Shown here: in pieces, positions 55,665 through 64,000 of the stretch | How the letters are laid out: the number at the start of each line of letters is the position of its first letter | How positions within the stretch are numbered: position 1 is the first letter of the stretch | Notes under the pieces: generated by a model | Databases searched by the model: none | What the model saw: the letters and a program-made list of their open reading frames with translations, nothing else | Told to the model about the DNA's origin: nothing | Made by a program: the position numbers and the translations under genes | NCBI GenBank assembly: GCA_905182755.1 | Contig: CAJJCS010000005.1 | Location: forward strand, 186,001-250,000 | DNA: 64,000 nt | Origin: Aequorivita sp. HC6-5 | GTDB lineage: Bacteria > Bacteroidota > Bacteroidia > Flavobacteriales > Flavobacteriaceae | Direction of reading: 5' to 3'

Positions 55665-56264
55665 ATGTTAGCACTAAAAATACACCCAAATCTTATTGAA
55701 TGCGGCACAGATGAGGCAGGTCGCGGATGTCTTGCTGGTCCTGTTACTGCGGCTGCTGTAATCCTGCCCGATGATTTTACCCATCCGTTTCTTACAGATT
55801 CTAAACAACTCAGCGAAAAAAAAAGACTGGAGCTTAAACCCATCATTGAAGCAGCAGCCATAAGCTATGGCGTCTCTCATGTCATGATGGAAAAGATTGA
55901 CCAAATCAACATCTTAAACGCATCTATTTTGGGCATGCACCGCTCTATAGACCAGCTCTCTACCCGCCCAGAATTTATAGCCATTGACGGAAACCGTTTT
56001 AAACCCTATCACAAAGTAAGGTATGAGTGTGTCGTTAAAGGAGATGCAAAATATTTACATATTGCCGCTGCCTCCATACTGGCCAAAACAGCAAGAGATT
56101 TGTACATGGAGAAACTTCATGAAGAATTTCCTATGTATAACTGGAAACAAAACAAAGGCTACCCAACCAAAGAGCATAGAGCTGCTATTTTTAAATATGG
56201 GCCTTCTCCCTACCATCGTAAAAGTTTTAAATTACTACCAGATCAATTACGTCTAGATATATAA
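55665..56264 (+). CDS. rnhB: Ribonuclease HII
   Basis: Endonuclease that cuts RNA in RNA-DNA hybrids and single ribonucleotides in DNA. The 199-residue product has [19 protein letters not shown] with the Asp-Glu pair, [21 protein letters not shown] with the third Asp, and [22 protein letters not shown] with the fourth. The C terminus is complete ([10 protein letters not shown]). Length is normal for the family. Confidence 0.96.
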   Translation: MLALKIHPNLIECGTDEAGRGCLAGPVTAAAVILPDDFTHPFLTDSKQLSEKKRLELKPIIEAAAISYGVSHVMMEKIDQINILNASILGMHRSIDQLSTRPEFIAIDGNRFKPYHKVRYECVVKGDAKYLHIAAASILAKTARDLYMEKLHEEFPMYNWKQNKGYPTKEHRAAIFKYGPSPYHRKSFKLLPDQLRLDI

Positions 56265-56323
56265 GTGTTGAAAACCCGTCAATAAACAAAGACAACAATG
56301 TCCATATTTTAAGCAATCCTTCA

Positions 56324-56331
56324 TACTTTTG
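56324..56331 (+). promoter_or_regulatory. Candidate -7 box for the large lipoprotein gene
   Basis: TACTTTTG ends 5 nt before the ATG at 56337, so the transcript would be leaderless. Confidence 0.45.
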
Positions 56332-56336
56332 TATTT

Positions 56337-58730
56337 ATGACGTCTTTAAAAAGAATCGCCTTACTCTTTACAATTTCTCTACTAATTAGCAGCTGTGACT
56401 CCTACGAATCATCTCATAGATCTATGCTAGATTTTATAGACCCTAGTTGGGCACTTATCTATACCATAGATGATATCTCACAGGTAGAGAAAGACCTCCA
56501 AGACAATGTACTTATTGCCAAAATGAGCACCACAAAGTTGCAGCAAGTGCTAAAAAAGCATCCTTTTATTGGCAAACTTCCCTACAGCTCAGAAATATTA
56601 ATAGCACTGCCCAAGGCCCAAGACACAGCAAACAATGTTCTGGTAATTGCCAAATCTCACAAAACAACTCCCCAAGACAGCCTGCAAAACACAAGCCCTC
56701 CAAAAAAAGGCATTGTCATTAAAAAATACTCTGGAGAGACTATTTATCAAGCACAAGTTGGAGATTACATACTTTTATCCGGGACAAAAAAATACCTGGA
56801 AAAGGCCTTAAAACAAGAAAAAAACCAGGATTTAGCCCTTGTCAAACTTATGGACTCAAACACTTTTAAAGGCATTAGTGTTTATACAAAAGACAACACT
56901 TTTTTGGGGTCTGAAGCTATTTTAAGCTCCTGGAACGGCCTTGATTTAACCCTTGTTTCTAAGGGTATACAAGGCTCTGGAATAGCAATGATACAAGATA
57001 GTTTGCAATTACTATCTGTATTTAAAGGACAACAATCCCATGGGTTTTCTATGGCTAGTATGATACCAAATACAGCCTTAAGGGGTCGCGCTATAGGGTA
57101 CTCCAATGCTGGGCTTTTACACCAAAACATCAAGATCTATAAAAAAGATAGTACACAGGCGGTGCTCCCAGATGTTTTTGAAACCTTAAAAAGCATAGGC
57201 CAAGTAGTTTTAAATAATGGTGAGATAACCCTTATGGAGAGTCTTGATAGCCAGTTATCTTTAGAGAGTTTGGCAAAGTATATTTCTCGTGGTGAAACCT
57301 ATAGAGATGTTATACTCTACAGCTGTAACACTCCAAGTATTGTAGCGCGTACATTTAGCCCATTGTTACAAGGCCACCAAATTAATGTGCTTTTTAGTAT
57401 AGATAATTATATTATTGGGGCAAGCAATATGGAAGTTGCACAACAATACATCAATGCTATAGAAACCCGCAGTACACTATCTGAGGCCTCTTATTTTAAA
57501 AATAGTACTCAGCAGTTGCCTACCAACTCTTCCTTATTGGTTTTTGAACAGCAACATACAGCAGGGTTTTCTAGGCAAGTAATGGGAGATAAACCCACGC
57601 AGCAAATAGCAAATGATTTCCCTATCGCTATTTTTCAATACAAGTATGATACTTCTTTTGCACATATTAATTTTATTAGTTACAAGGCGGGTAAAGAAAT
57701 CAAAAAAGTTAAAGGTGTTACTCAATTAATTACAATAGATGTGGGAAAAACCATGCTGGGTGACCCTCAGTTTTTTACAAATCATAAAACAAATGAGAAA
57801 GAAGTTGTAGTACAAGACATTGAAAACAAACTTCATTTATTTGCCTTAAGTGGCACCAAACTTTGGACAAAGGCTTTAGACAACCCAATACTTGGAGGCA
57901 TTCAAGAGATAGACCTGTTTGGTAATGGCAAAAAACAACTTGCATTTACCACCAAAAACAAACTGTATGTCTTGGATAGAAACGGGAAACAAGTAGCTCC
58001 TTTTCCAATTACATTTAGGGATCAAATCACCCAGCCTCTTGCTGTTTTTGATTATGATAACAGCAAAAAATACAGGTTTGTTGTCATTCAAGACAATGAG
58101 GTAGTTATGCTTGATAAAAAGGGTAAAACAGTCAAGGGGTTTACCTTTAAAAAAGCAAAAAGCAGCATCATTGGTACACCGCAGCATATACGGCTACAAA
58201 ACAAAGATTATTTGCTATTTCAGCAAGAAAACGGAACGCTCTCCATACTCTCTAGAACAGGGAAAGAACGTGTTAGGGTTTCAGAAAAACTAACTCTTAC
58301 AGGGGCGCCTATTTTAAAGACAAGAACAAGTTTTGTTTTGGTTACTAAAGATAATGAGCAAAAAACCATTTCTCAATCCGGAAAAATAACAAGTAAAAAA
58401 ATAAACGCAACCAATGAGTACTCCCTAAACATTGTAAGAGATAATACCATTTCACTCTCAGACAACCACCTACGGGTTAACTCAAAACACATAGAGCTTC
58501 CCTTTGGTATCTACACTAGCCCAAGGGTATATTACGCCAATAAAAAAGGGTATGTAACCACCACAGAAACCCAAGAAAAAAAGACCTACTTGTACAATTT
58601 TGATGGAACGCTGCTAAAGGGGTTTCCCGTATACGGAGCTACTAGGGCAGAGGTTATTGCTTCAAATAAAAATGTGTTTGTTCTAACAAAAGAGGATGAC
58701 ACCAAGTGTATCGTATACCAAATTAAATAA
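56337..58730 (+). CDS. Large lipoprotein of unknown function with beta-propeller-like C-terminal half
   Basis: A 797-residue lipoprotein (signal MTSLKRIALLFTISLLISSCDSYE, lipobox Cys). The first 450 residues look globular and are not recognised. The C-terminal part (about 470-797) has recurring strand patterns with short turns typical of PQQ-like/beta-propeller blades: HLFALSGTKLWTKALDNPIL, LYVLDRNGKQVAPFPITF, VVMLDKKGKTVKGFTF, LSILSRTGKERVRV, LYNFDGTLLKGFPVYG. Each blade ends in a D/R-x-x-G-K/T turn. It is probably a surface or periplasmic scaffold. It lies between rnhB and lipB; its stop codon abuts the lipB stop. Confidence 0.82.
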   Translation: MTSLKRIALLFTISLLISSCDSYESSHRSMLDFIDPSWALIYTIDDISQVEKDLQDNVLIAKMSTTKLQQVLKKHPFIGKLPYSSEILIALPKAQDTANNVLVIAKSHKTTPQDSLQNTSPPKKGIVIKKYSGETIYQAQVGDYILLSGTKKYLEKALKQEKNQDLALVKLMDSNTFKGISVYTKDNTFLGSEAILSSWNGLDLTLVSKGIQGSGIAMIQDSLQLLSVFKGQQSHGFSMASMIPNTALRGRAIGYSNAGLLHQNIKIYKKDSTQAVLPDVFETLKSIGQVVLNNGEITLMESLDSQLSLESLAKYISRGETYRDVILYSCNTPSIVARTFSPLLQGHQINVLFSIDNYIIGASNMEVAQQYINAIETRSTLSEASYFKNSTQQLPTNSSLLVFEQQHTAGFSRQVMGDKPTQQIANDFPIAIFQYKYDTSFAHINFISYKAGKEIKKVKGVTQLITIDVGKTMLGDPQFFTNHKTNEKEVVVQDIENKLHLFALSGTKLWTKALDNPILGGIQEIDLFGNGKKQLAFTTKNKLYVLDRNGKQVAPFPITFRDQITQPLAVFDYDNSKKYRFVVIQDNEVVMLDKKGKTVKGFTFKKAKSSIIGTPQHIRLQNKDYLLFQQENGTLSILSRTGKERVRVSEKLTLTGAPILKTRTSFVLVTKDNEQKTISQSGKITSKKINATNEYSLNIVRDNTISLSDNHLRVNSKHIELPFGIYTSPRVYYANKKGYVTTTETQEKKTYLYNFDGTLLKGFPVYGATRAEVIASNKNVFVLTKEDDTKCIVYQIK

Positions 58731-58731
58731 G

Positions 58732-59427
58732 CTACAAGTGGGCATTAAATAGTACTAAAAAATGTTTTAGTAGTGACGCCTTAACATCTTCCATAGACAC
58801 CTGCTGCACCCCTAATTCTACATTTAGAGACGTTACGGCTTTATCTTTAATGCCGCAGGGTATCATGTGGTCAAAATATCCTAGGTCTGCATTTACATTT
58901 AATGCAAAACCGTGCATGGTAACCCAGCGGCTTGCACGTACGCCCATGGCACAAATTTTTCTGGCAAAAGGAGTGCCTGGATCAAGCCAAACCCCAGTTT
59001 CTCCCTCAGAGCGCTCTGCCTTAACACCATATTGGGCGAGGGTTAATATCACCATTTCTTCCAACAGGCGTAAATACTTATGGATGTCTGTAAAGAAATT
59101 TTCTAAATCCATGATGGGGTACCCTACAACTTGTCCTGGACCATGATAGGTAATATCTCCACCTCTATTTATTTTATAAAAGGTAGCACCAATAGCCGCC
59201 AAAGTATCCTTGGGTATTAAAAGATTATCTAAATCACCGCTTTTACCAAGGGTGTATACATGTGGGTGTTCTACAAACAAAAAATGGTTTGGGGTTTGCA
59301 GTCCAGCAGCTTCTCTTCTATTTTTAATTTTTATATCAATTATAGCAGCAAAGAGGCTTTCTTGGTACTCCCAAGTTTCTTTGTAGTCTTTAAGACCTAG
59401 GTCTTGTAGTTGTAGTTGTTTGTTCAA
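58732..59427 (-). CDS. lipB: Octanoyl-[acyl carrier protein]:protein N-octanoyltransferase
   Basis: Transfers octanoate from ACP to lipoyl domains, the first step of endogenous lipoate synthesis. The 231-residue product contains FLFVEHPHVYTLGKSGD, NRGGDITYHGPGQVVGYPI, RKICAMGVRASRWVTMHGFALNV (Lys of the Lys-Cys dyad) and IPCGIKDKAVTSL (catalytic Cys). No ATG is available; the family N terminus MNKQLQLQDLG points to a TTG at 59427, with another in-frame TTG at 59445 as alternative. Confidence 0.93.
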   Translation of the reverse strand: MNKQLQLQDLGLKDYKETWEYQESLFAAIIDIKIKNRREAAGLQTPNHFLFVEHPHVYTLGKSGDLDNLLIPKDTLAAIGATFYKINRGGDITYHGPGQVVGYPIMDLENFFTDIHKYLRLLEEMVILTLAQYGVKAERSEGETGVWLDPGTPFARKICAMGVRASRWVTMHGFALNVNADLGYFDHMIPCGIKDKAVTSLNVELGVQQVSMEDVKASLLKHFLVLFNAHL

Positions 59428-59527
59428 GATATAGTAAGCTTGCAAGACACCTTTAATGGCGTATTGTATGTATTAGTGACACCTTAATAATAGCCTATGG
59501 CGTCTTTATTACTGGTATTAAATTAGC

Positions 59528-59686
59528 TTAATTATCTGGGTTATTTAAAATAATAAGGGCGGCAATTACCCCAGGAATCCAACCCAAACACGTTAAGATT
59601 AAAACAATTAATACAGAACCACACCCTTTATCAATTACGGCAAGGGGTGGAAATAAAATCGAAAGTACAACTCTCCAAAAACTCAT
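59528..59686 (-). CDS. YqaE/Pmp3 family small membrane protein
   Basis: A 52-residue peptide (MSFWRVVLSILFPPLAVIDK...IILNNPDN) with two hydrophobic helices. The Pmp3/YqaE family signature is SILFPPLAV, then GCGSVLIVLILTCLGWIPGVI. Homologues in yeast and plants affect membrane potential and salt tolerance; the bacterial role is unclear. A TAATTTTG box (59703-59710, minus strand) precedes it. The flanking sequence up to lysS shows no further gene. Confidence 0.88.
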   Translation of the reverse strand: MSFWRVVLSILFPPLAVIDKGCGSVLIVLILTCLGWIPGVIAALIILNNPDN

Positions 59687-59702
59687 AGGTATTATTATCT
59701 TA

Positions 59703-59710
59703 CAAAATTA
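59703..59710 (-). promoter_or_regulatory. Candidate -7 box for the Pmp3-type gene
   Basis: TAATTTTG on the minus strand, 16 bp before the ATG at 59686. Confidence 0.45.
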
Positions 59711-59897
59711 CAACTATTTATAATATAGGTCTACCCATTTTTGTTTTGTTACAAGAGCTAGATATCTCTTTGGGTGAATGAGTCAAATAACAGATATAAT
59801 AGACAAAATTAAAACCAGTATGTATCCCTTTTTACTGCCTGTTGGGTAAGGAAACAAAATTTTGTAAAAATTTTAAGATTAAAATACGGAAATAGGC

Positions 59898-59905
59898 TAA
59901 TTTTG
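59898..59905 (+). promoter_or_regulatory. Candidate -7 box for lysS
   Basis: TAATTTTG, 17 bp before the ATG at 59923. Confidence 0.45.
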
Positions 59906-59922
59906 TAGCACAAACAAAGCAT

Positions 59923-61621
59923 ATGCAACTTTCTGAAGTAGAAATCATTCGTAGAGAAAAACTGACCCAATTAAGAGCCTTGGGTATCAACCCATATCCT
60001 GCAGATTTATACCCTGTAGATCATACCAGTAAAGCTATTAAAGAGCAGTATACAGAAGGCAAAAAAGTGATTATTGCTGGAAGATTGATGCGTAAAAAAA
60101 TACAAGGAAAAGCTTCTTTTGCTGAAATACAAGATAGTGAAGGAAGAATACAAGTGTACTTTAACAGGGACGAAATTTGCCCTGGTGAAGATAAAATGAA
60201 ATACAACGAGCTGTTTAAAAAATTACTAGACCTTGGAGATTTTATAGGAGTTGAAGGAGAGCTGTTTACTACACAGGTAGGAGAGATTACCGTATTGGTT
60301 AAAAAATTTAAGTTGTTAAGTAAAGCATTAAAACCATTGCCGCTGCCAAAAACAGACAGCCAAGGAAACACCTATGATGAGTTTATAGATCCAGAAATGC
60401 GCTACAGACAGCGCTATGCAGATTTGGTTGTAAACCCAAAAGTAAAAGAGGTTTTTGTAAAAAGAACAAAGCTCTTTACAGCCATGCGCACCTTTTTTAA
60501 CAACAGTGGTTATTTTGAGGTAGAAACACCCATTTTGCAGTCTATACCGGGAGGTGCTGCGGCAAGACCATTTCAAACACATCATAATTCTCTAGACATA
60601 CCTATGTACATGAGAATTGCCTGTGAGCTGTATCTAAAAAAATTAATTGTCGGTGGTTTTGATGGGGTATATGAGTTTGCAAAAACCTTCAGAAACGAAG
60701 GTATGGACAGGACTCATAATCCAGAGTTTACCATGATGGAGATTTATGTAGCCTATAAGGATTACAACTGGATGATGGATTTCACAGAGGAGCTACTAGA
60801 GTATTGCGCCACTCAGGTAAACGGAAGTTCAAAAACGGTGTTTGGAGATCATGAAATTAATTTTAAGGCTCCCTTACGCAAGAGTAACCATGACAGATGC
60901 TATTAAAAATTTTACAGGCTTTGATATTTCTGGTAAAACAGAAAATGAAATTAGAGAAGCTGCTAAAGCTATGGGTATTGAGGTAGACAGCGCCATGGGT
61001 AAAGGGAAATTAATAGATGAAATTTTTGGCGAGAAATGTGAGGCAAATTACATACAACCTACATTTATCACAGACTATCCAAAAGAGATGAGCCCCTTGA
61101 CAAAAGAACACCGCTCTAACCCAGAACTTACAGAGCGCTTTGAATTAATTATATGTGGTAAAGAATTGGCCAATGCCTACTCTGAGCTTAACGACCCTAT
61201 AGATCAAAGAGAACGCTTTGAGGATCAAGTAAAACTTGCTGGGCGTGGTGATGATGAGGCCACAGAGTTTATAGACCAGGATTTTTTAAGAGCCCTAGAG
61301 TACGGAATGCCCCCAACCTCTGGTATGGGAATTGGTATGGATAGATTGATTATGTTTTTAACCAATAATGCCTCTATACAAGAAGTATTGTTTTTCCCAC
61401 AAATGAAGCCAGAGCAGAAACAAGTTGCCATGTCTGAGGATGAAAAAGCTGTCTTTAATATCCTAAAGGGTGCTTCTCCCATAGATTTAAATACGCTAAA
61501 AGAACAATCTGGGCTAAGTAACAAAAAGTGGGACAAAACCATAAAGGGCCTCACAAAACATAACTTGGTAAAGGTTGAGAAAACTCCTGAGGGTTTGCTT
61601 GGTTACCATGGCCTAAACTAG
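59923..61621 (+). CDS. lysS: Lysyl-tRNA synthetase, class II (one indel)
   Basis: Charges tRNA-Lys. The N-terminal OB fold ([26 protein letters not shown]) binds the anticodon. The class II core has [56 protein letters not shown] and, near the end, [16 protein letters not shown]. At 60871-60875 an extra T breaks the frame after EINFKAP; the next frame continues [18 protein letters not shown] without loss. Joined, it has 565 residues, including a C-terminal helical/winged extension ([20 protein letters not shown]) that follows the core. Confidence 0.95.
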
Positions 61622-61640
61622 TATAGATAGTAGTACTGAA

Positions 61641-62513
61641 ATGAAAAAATATATAGACGCTTTTATTGACGCTTTTTTAGGGACCTTAGATTGGACCTGG
61701 AATTCTATTGTCTTTGAAGTACCTCTTTATACTAATTATTTTTGGGGTCTTATTGTAATTTCTTTAATAGTATGGGGGCTAGAAATTGCTTTTCCTTGGC
61801 GTAAAAACCAAGCCGTGTTTAGGAAAGATTTTTGGTTGGATGGATTTTACATGTTTTTTAATTTCTTTATTTTTTCTATAGTAATAGAGGGAGTGTATCA
61901 AGTTTTAAAACTGTCATTCACTCAAATTAATATTAGTGAAAAAAGCCTTGCACTTATTGACATCTCAGGGTGGGCATCTGTTATACAATTGTTGGTGTTT
62001 TTTGTTGTGCTAGATTTTGTACAATGGCTTACCCATCTTTCTTTACACAAGTATTCCTTTTTGTGGAGATTTCATAAGGTACACCACAGTGTAAAGCAAA
62101 TGGGCTTTGCTTCTCATTTGAGATACCACTGGATGGAGAACATACTCTACAAGCCTCTTAAAACTTTTGGTGTAATGATTCTGGGAGGTTTTGAACCCCA
62201 GCAGGCCTTTATTGTTCATTTCATTACCATTGCAATTGGGCATTTTAACCATGCAAATATTAAAATTACTTGGGGACCATTAAAGTATGTTTTTAACAAC
62301 CCTGTGATGCACCTATACCATCATGCTAGCGAGGTTCCTAAAGGCAGACGAGGAGTAAATTACGCCATAAGCCTGAGTCTTTGGGATTACCTATTTAAAA
62401 CCAATTACATCCCCGAAGACAGTGGCAATGTAGCACTTGGTTTTAAGGGTGATGATACCTTCCCTAAAGATTTTATTGGTCAAAACACCTACGGGTTTAA
62501 AAAAGGCCAGTAA
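61641..62513 (+). CDS. Sterol desaturase / fatty acid hydroxylase family membrane protein
   Basis: A 290-residue polytopic di-iron enzyme. Three hydrophobic regions precede and surround the histidine boxes: HLSLHKYSFLWRFHKVHHS (HxxxH and HxxHH) and, later, HFNHANIK and HLYHHA. Such proteins hydroxylate or desaturate lipids or carotenoids; the substrate cannot be deduced. It starts 19 bp after lysS and is probably cotranscribed. Confidence 0.92.
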   Translation: MKKYIDAFIDAFLGTLDWTWNSIVFEVPLYTNYFWGLIVISLIVWGLEIAFPWRKNQAVFRKDFWLDGFYMFFNFFIFSIVIEGVYQVLKLSFTQINISEKSLALIDISGWASVIQLLVFFVVLDFVQWLTHLSLHKYSFLWRFHKVHHSVKQMGFASHLRYHWMENILYKPLKTFGVMILGGFEPQQAFIVHFITIAIGHFNHANIKITWGPLKYVFNNPVMHLYHHASEVPKGRRGVNYAISLSLWDYLFKTNYIPEDSGNVALGFKGDDTFPKDFIGQNTYGFKKGQ

Positions 62514-62666
62514 TAAGGCCCGAAAAACAACACTCAATTCATACACAAAATAGCAGGTATCCCAAAAAACAGCCCCTTAATAGGATAAAAATGTTTTTTG
62601 GCTTAATTATTGGTTTATTGTATTGAAATTATATACTTTAGTGGTCCATATTATAAACATATAAAA

Positions 62667-63014
62667 ATGAAAAACTTATTAAAAATTATAGCAATTGCTG
62701 CAGTGTTTGTTCTAGGTATACAAAACACAACAGCACAGTCATTAACGGTTAACCAAGACAGACCAGAGACTATTGCAAAACAAAAAACTGCTGAGTTAAG
62801 CCAGGCATTAGGCCTTGACGGTACACAGCAACGTTATATCTTTAGAGCCCTTACCGCAAATGAGGTAGACACAAGAAAAAACGTTGATGGGCAAGATGCA
62901 AATAGCCCAGAGGTAATTGCATATAAATTAAAATTTGCTGAATCTTTAGAAAGAGCGATGAAAAAAACGCTTACCCCAGAACAGTTCACTGCCTGGAAAG
63001 CAATGCAAAAATAA
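62667..63014 (+). CDS. Small secreted protein, 115 residues
   Basis: A signal peptide (MKNLLKIIAIAAVFVLGIQNTTAQ) is followed by about 90 helical residues: AKQKTAELSQALGLDGTQQR, then KFAESLERAMKKTLTPEQFTAWK. The pattern of a helix ending in LTPEQF recalls Spy/CpxP-like or DUF-type periplasmic proteins common in Bacteroidota, but no LTxxQ repeat pair is clear. The ATG at 62667 is fixed by the signal peptide. A terminator follows. Confidence 0.85.
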   Translation: MKNLLKIIAIAAVFVLGIQNTTAQSLTVNQDRPETIAKQKTAELSQALGLDGTQQRYIFRALTANEVDTRKNVDGQDANSPEVIAYKLKFAESLERAMKKTLTPEQFTAWKAMQK

Positions 63015-63036
63015 TACGTATTATTTCAATACAATC

Positions 63037-63072
63037 AAAAAGTCCTACTTGCAATAAGTAGGACTTTTTTTA
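63037..63072. terminator. Bidirectional terminator between the small secreted protein gene and hemL
   Basis: AAAAAGTCCTACTT/AAGTAGGACTTTTT, 14-bp perfect stem with GCAAT loop; convergent genes. Confidence 0.93.
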
Positions 63073-64000
63073 TGCCAATAATTTTGCTGCATGGTCTGCA
63101 GCATTTATTGTTTGATCAAGATCTTTATAAGTAAGGGCATCTGTTAAAAACCAAGTTTCATAGGCACTTGGCGCAATATAAATACCTTGGTCTAGCATGC
63201 CGTGAAAAAATTTGTTAAACATCCCGTTTGATGCGGCCCCTGCTGCTGTCTCAAAATCTGTAACAGGAGTATGGCTAAAATGCACAGAGATCATAGACTG
63301 CTCTCTGTTGATGGTATGGGCAACACCCCTTGAGGTAAACACCTGTGAAAGCCCCTTATGTAAATACTTTGTTTTTTGGTCTAGAGAAGTGAAAATTTCT
63401 CTTCGCTGGTTAAGTTCACTGAGCATCGCAAAACCAGCTGCCATTGCAAGAGGGTTTCCACTCAAGGTACCTGCTTGATAAACGGGGCCCAAAGGAGCTA
63501 GATAGCTCATGATATCTGTATTGGCGGCAAAGGCGCCTACAGGTAAGCCTCCTCCAATAACTTTCCCGAAGGTCACAATATCTGCCTGTACATTTTTAAG
63601 TTCTTGTACACCTCCAGGGGCCAGTCTAAAGCCGGTCATAACCTCATCAAAGATTAATAATATTTGATGGGCATCACAAAGAGCTCTTAAGCCCTCCAAA
63701 AATCCTGGAGCTGGAGAAATACACCCCATATTACCTGCAACAGGCTCTATAATAATACAGGCAATTTGGTGAAGGGTTTTGGGCAATAATTTCTTCTACA
63801 TGCGCCAAATCATTGTATCTGGCAAGTAAGGTGTCTTTTGCAGTTCCCTGGGTAACCCCAGGACTGTTTGGGCTACCAAAAGTAACGGCGCCACTTCCTG
63901 CTTGTATTAAAAAAGAATCACTGTGGCCATGGTAACACCCCGCAAACTTTATTATTTTATCTTTATTGGTATACCCTCTTGCCAAACGCACAGCGCTCAT
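63070..64000 (-). CDS. hemL: Glutamate-1-semialdehyde 2,1-aminomutase, 5' end outside the window (one indel)
   Basis: PLP enzyme that makes 5-aminolevulinate from glutamate 1-semialdehyde, the entry to haem synthesis. Visible parts are [66 protein letters not shown] with the Schiff-base Lys, and [16 protein letters not shown]. An extra base near 63772 (plus strand) breaks the frame after EEIIAQN; without it the chain reads QNPHQIACII. The window edge removes roughly the first 125 residues. Confidence 0.94.

Noticed and set aside
60842-61621. A second, short lysyl-tRNA synthetase-like gene
   Set aside because: It is the continuation of lysS after a single-base insertion, not a paralogue.
1-64000. 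CRISPR array, prophage, insertion sequence or integrase
   Set aside because: No regularly spaced direct repeats with unique spacers, no transposase, integrase or phage structural gene seen anywhere; the only repeats are those at tRNA-Arg.

Overview
The window is chromosomal DNA of a member of the Flavobacteriaceae (Bacteroidota). Support comes from the AT-rich composition, gldB-gldC gliding genes, type IX secretion substrates with C-terminal sorting domains, a 716-residue FtsZ with the lineage's NNSFLHDNVD tail, TAnnTTTG-type -7 promoter boxes, few Shine-Dalgarno sequences, a DAHP synthase fused to chorismate mutase, and a SAM-II riboswitch before metK. The genus cannot be fixed. Almost everything is core metabolism and cell division; no prophage, transposase, CRISPR array or plasmid function is visible.

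Layout. 1-6.1 kb (+): fbaA, accD, rpsO, pnp, a BLUF photoreceptor and rpe. 6.1-7.2 kb: a secreted glutathione peroxidase (-), then a 0.5-kb stretch of repeats built from the 3' end of tRNA-Arg(UCG) and its terminator hairpin, then the tRNA. 7.2-23.7 kb (-): the complete division and cell wall (dcw) cluster mraZ-rsmH-ftsL-ftsI-murE-mraY-murD-ftsW-murG-murC-ftsQ-ftsA-ftsZ, followed by yqeY, driven from a promoter flanked by three MraZ-type GTGG repeats. 23.9-31.9 kb: hydrolase, engB, gldC/gldB, nadE, a LuxR-type regulator, dnaG and a polyprenyl diphosphate synthase. 32-38.4 kb: a phosphodiesterase-TPR-sulfotransferase fusion with an overlapping 50-residue ORF, a secreted T9SS protein, rlmN and a secreted serine protease. 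38.5-44.6 kb (-): queA, aroA, mazG, dtd, rsgA and DAHP synthase/chorismate mutase. 45-50.5 kb: outer-membrane proteins, a PLP dehydratase, an OsmC protein, the SAM-II riboswitch with metK, and a CIA30 protein. 50.5-64 kb: GSCFA protein, alaS, M23 peptidase, MerR, rnhB, a large lipoprotein, lipB, a Pmp3-type peptide, lysS, a fatty-acid-hydroxylase-type membrane protein, a small secreted protein and a partial hemL.

A strong technical signal runs through the window. At least twelve single-base indels interrupt eight genes (fbaA x4, accD x2, mraY, gldB, dnaG, osmC, lysS, hemL), and most of these genes are normally essential. In every case the reading frame and family similarity resume at once after the indel. 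The simplest reading is uncorrected sequencing error rather than pseudogenes; those genes are annotated here across the break.

The items most worth a second look are: the SAM-II riboswitch with a long inserted hairpin and a 9-nt anti-aptamer sequence; the tRNA-Arg tail repeats; the phosphodiesterase-TPR-sulfotransferase fusion with its small partner ORF; the response regulator with Glu at the phosphoacceptor site; the BLUF protein lacking the usual Trp/Met; the structured pnp leader; the MraZ operator; and the absence of any normal start codon for murG.
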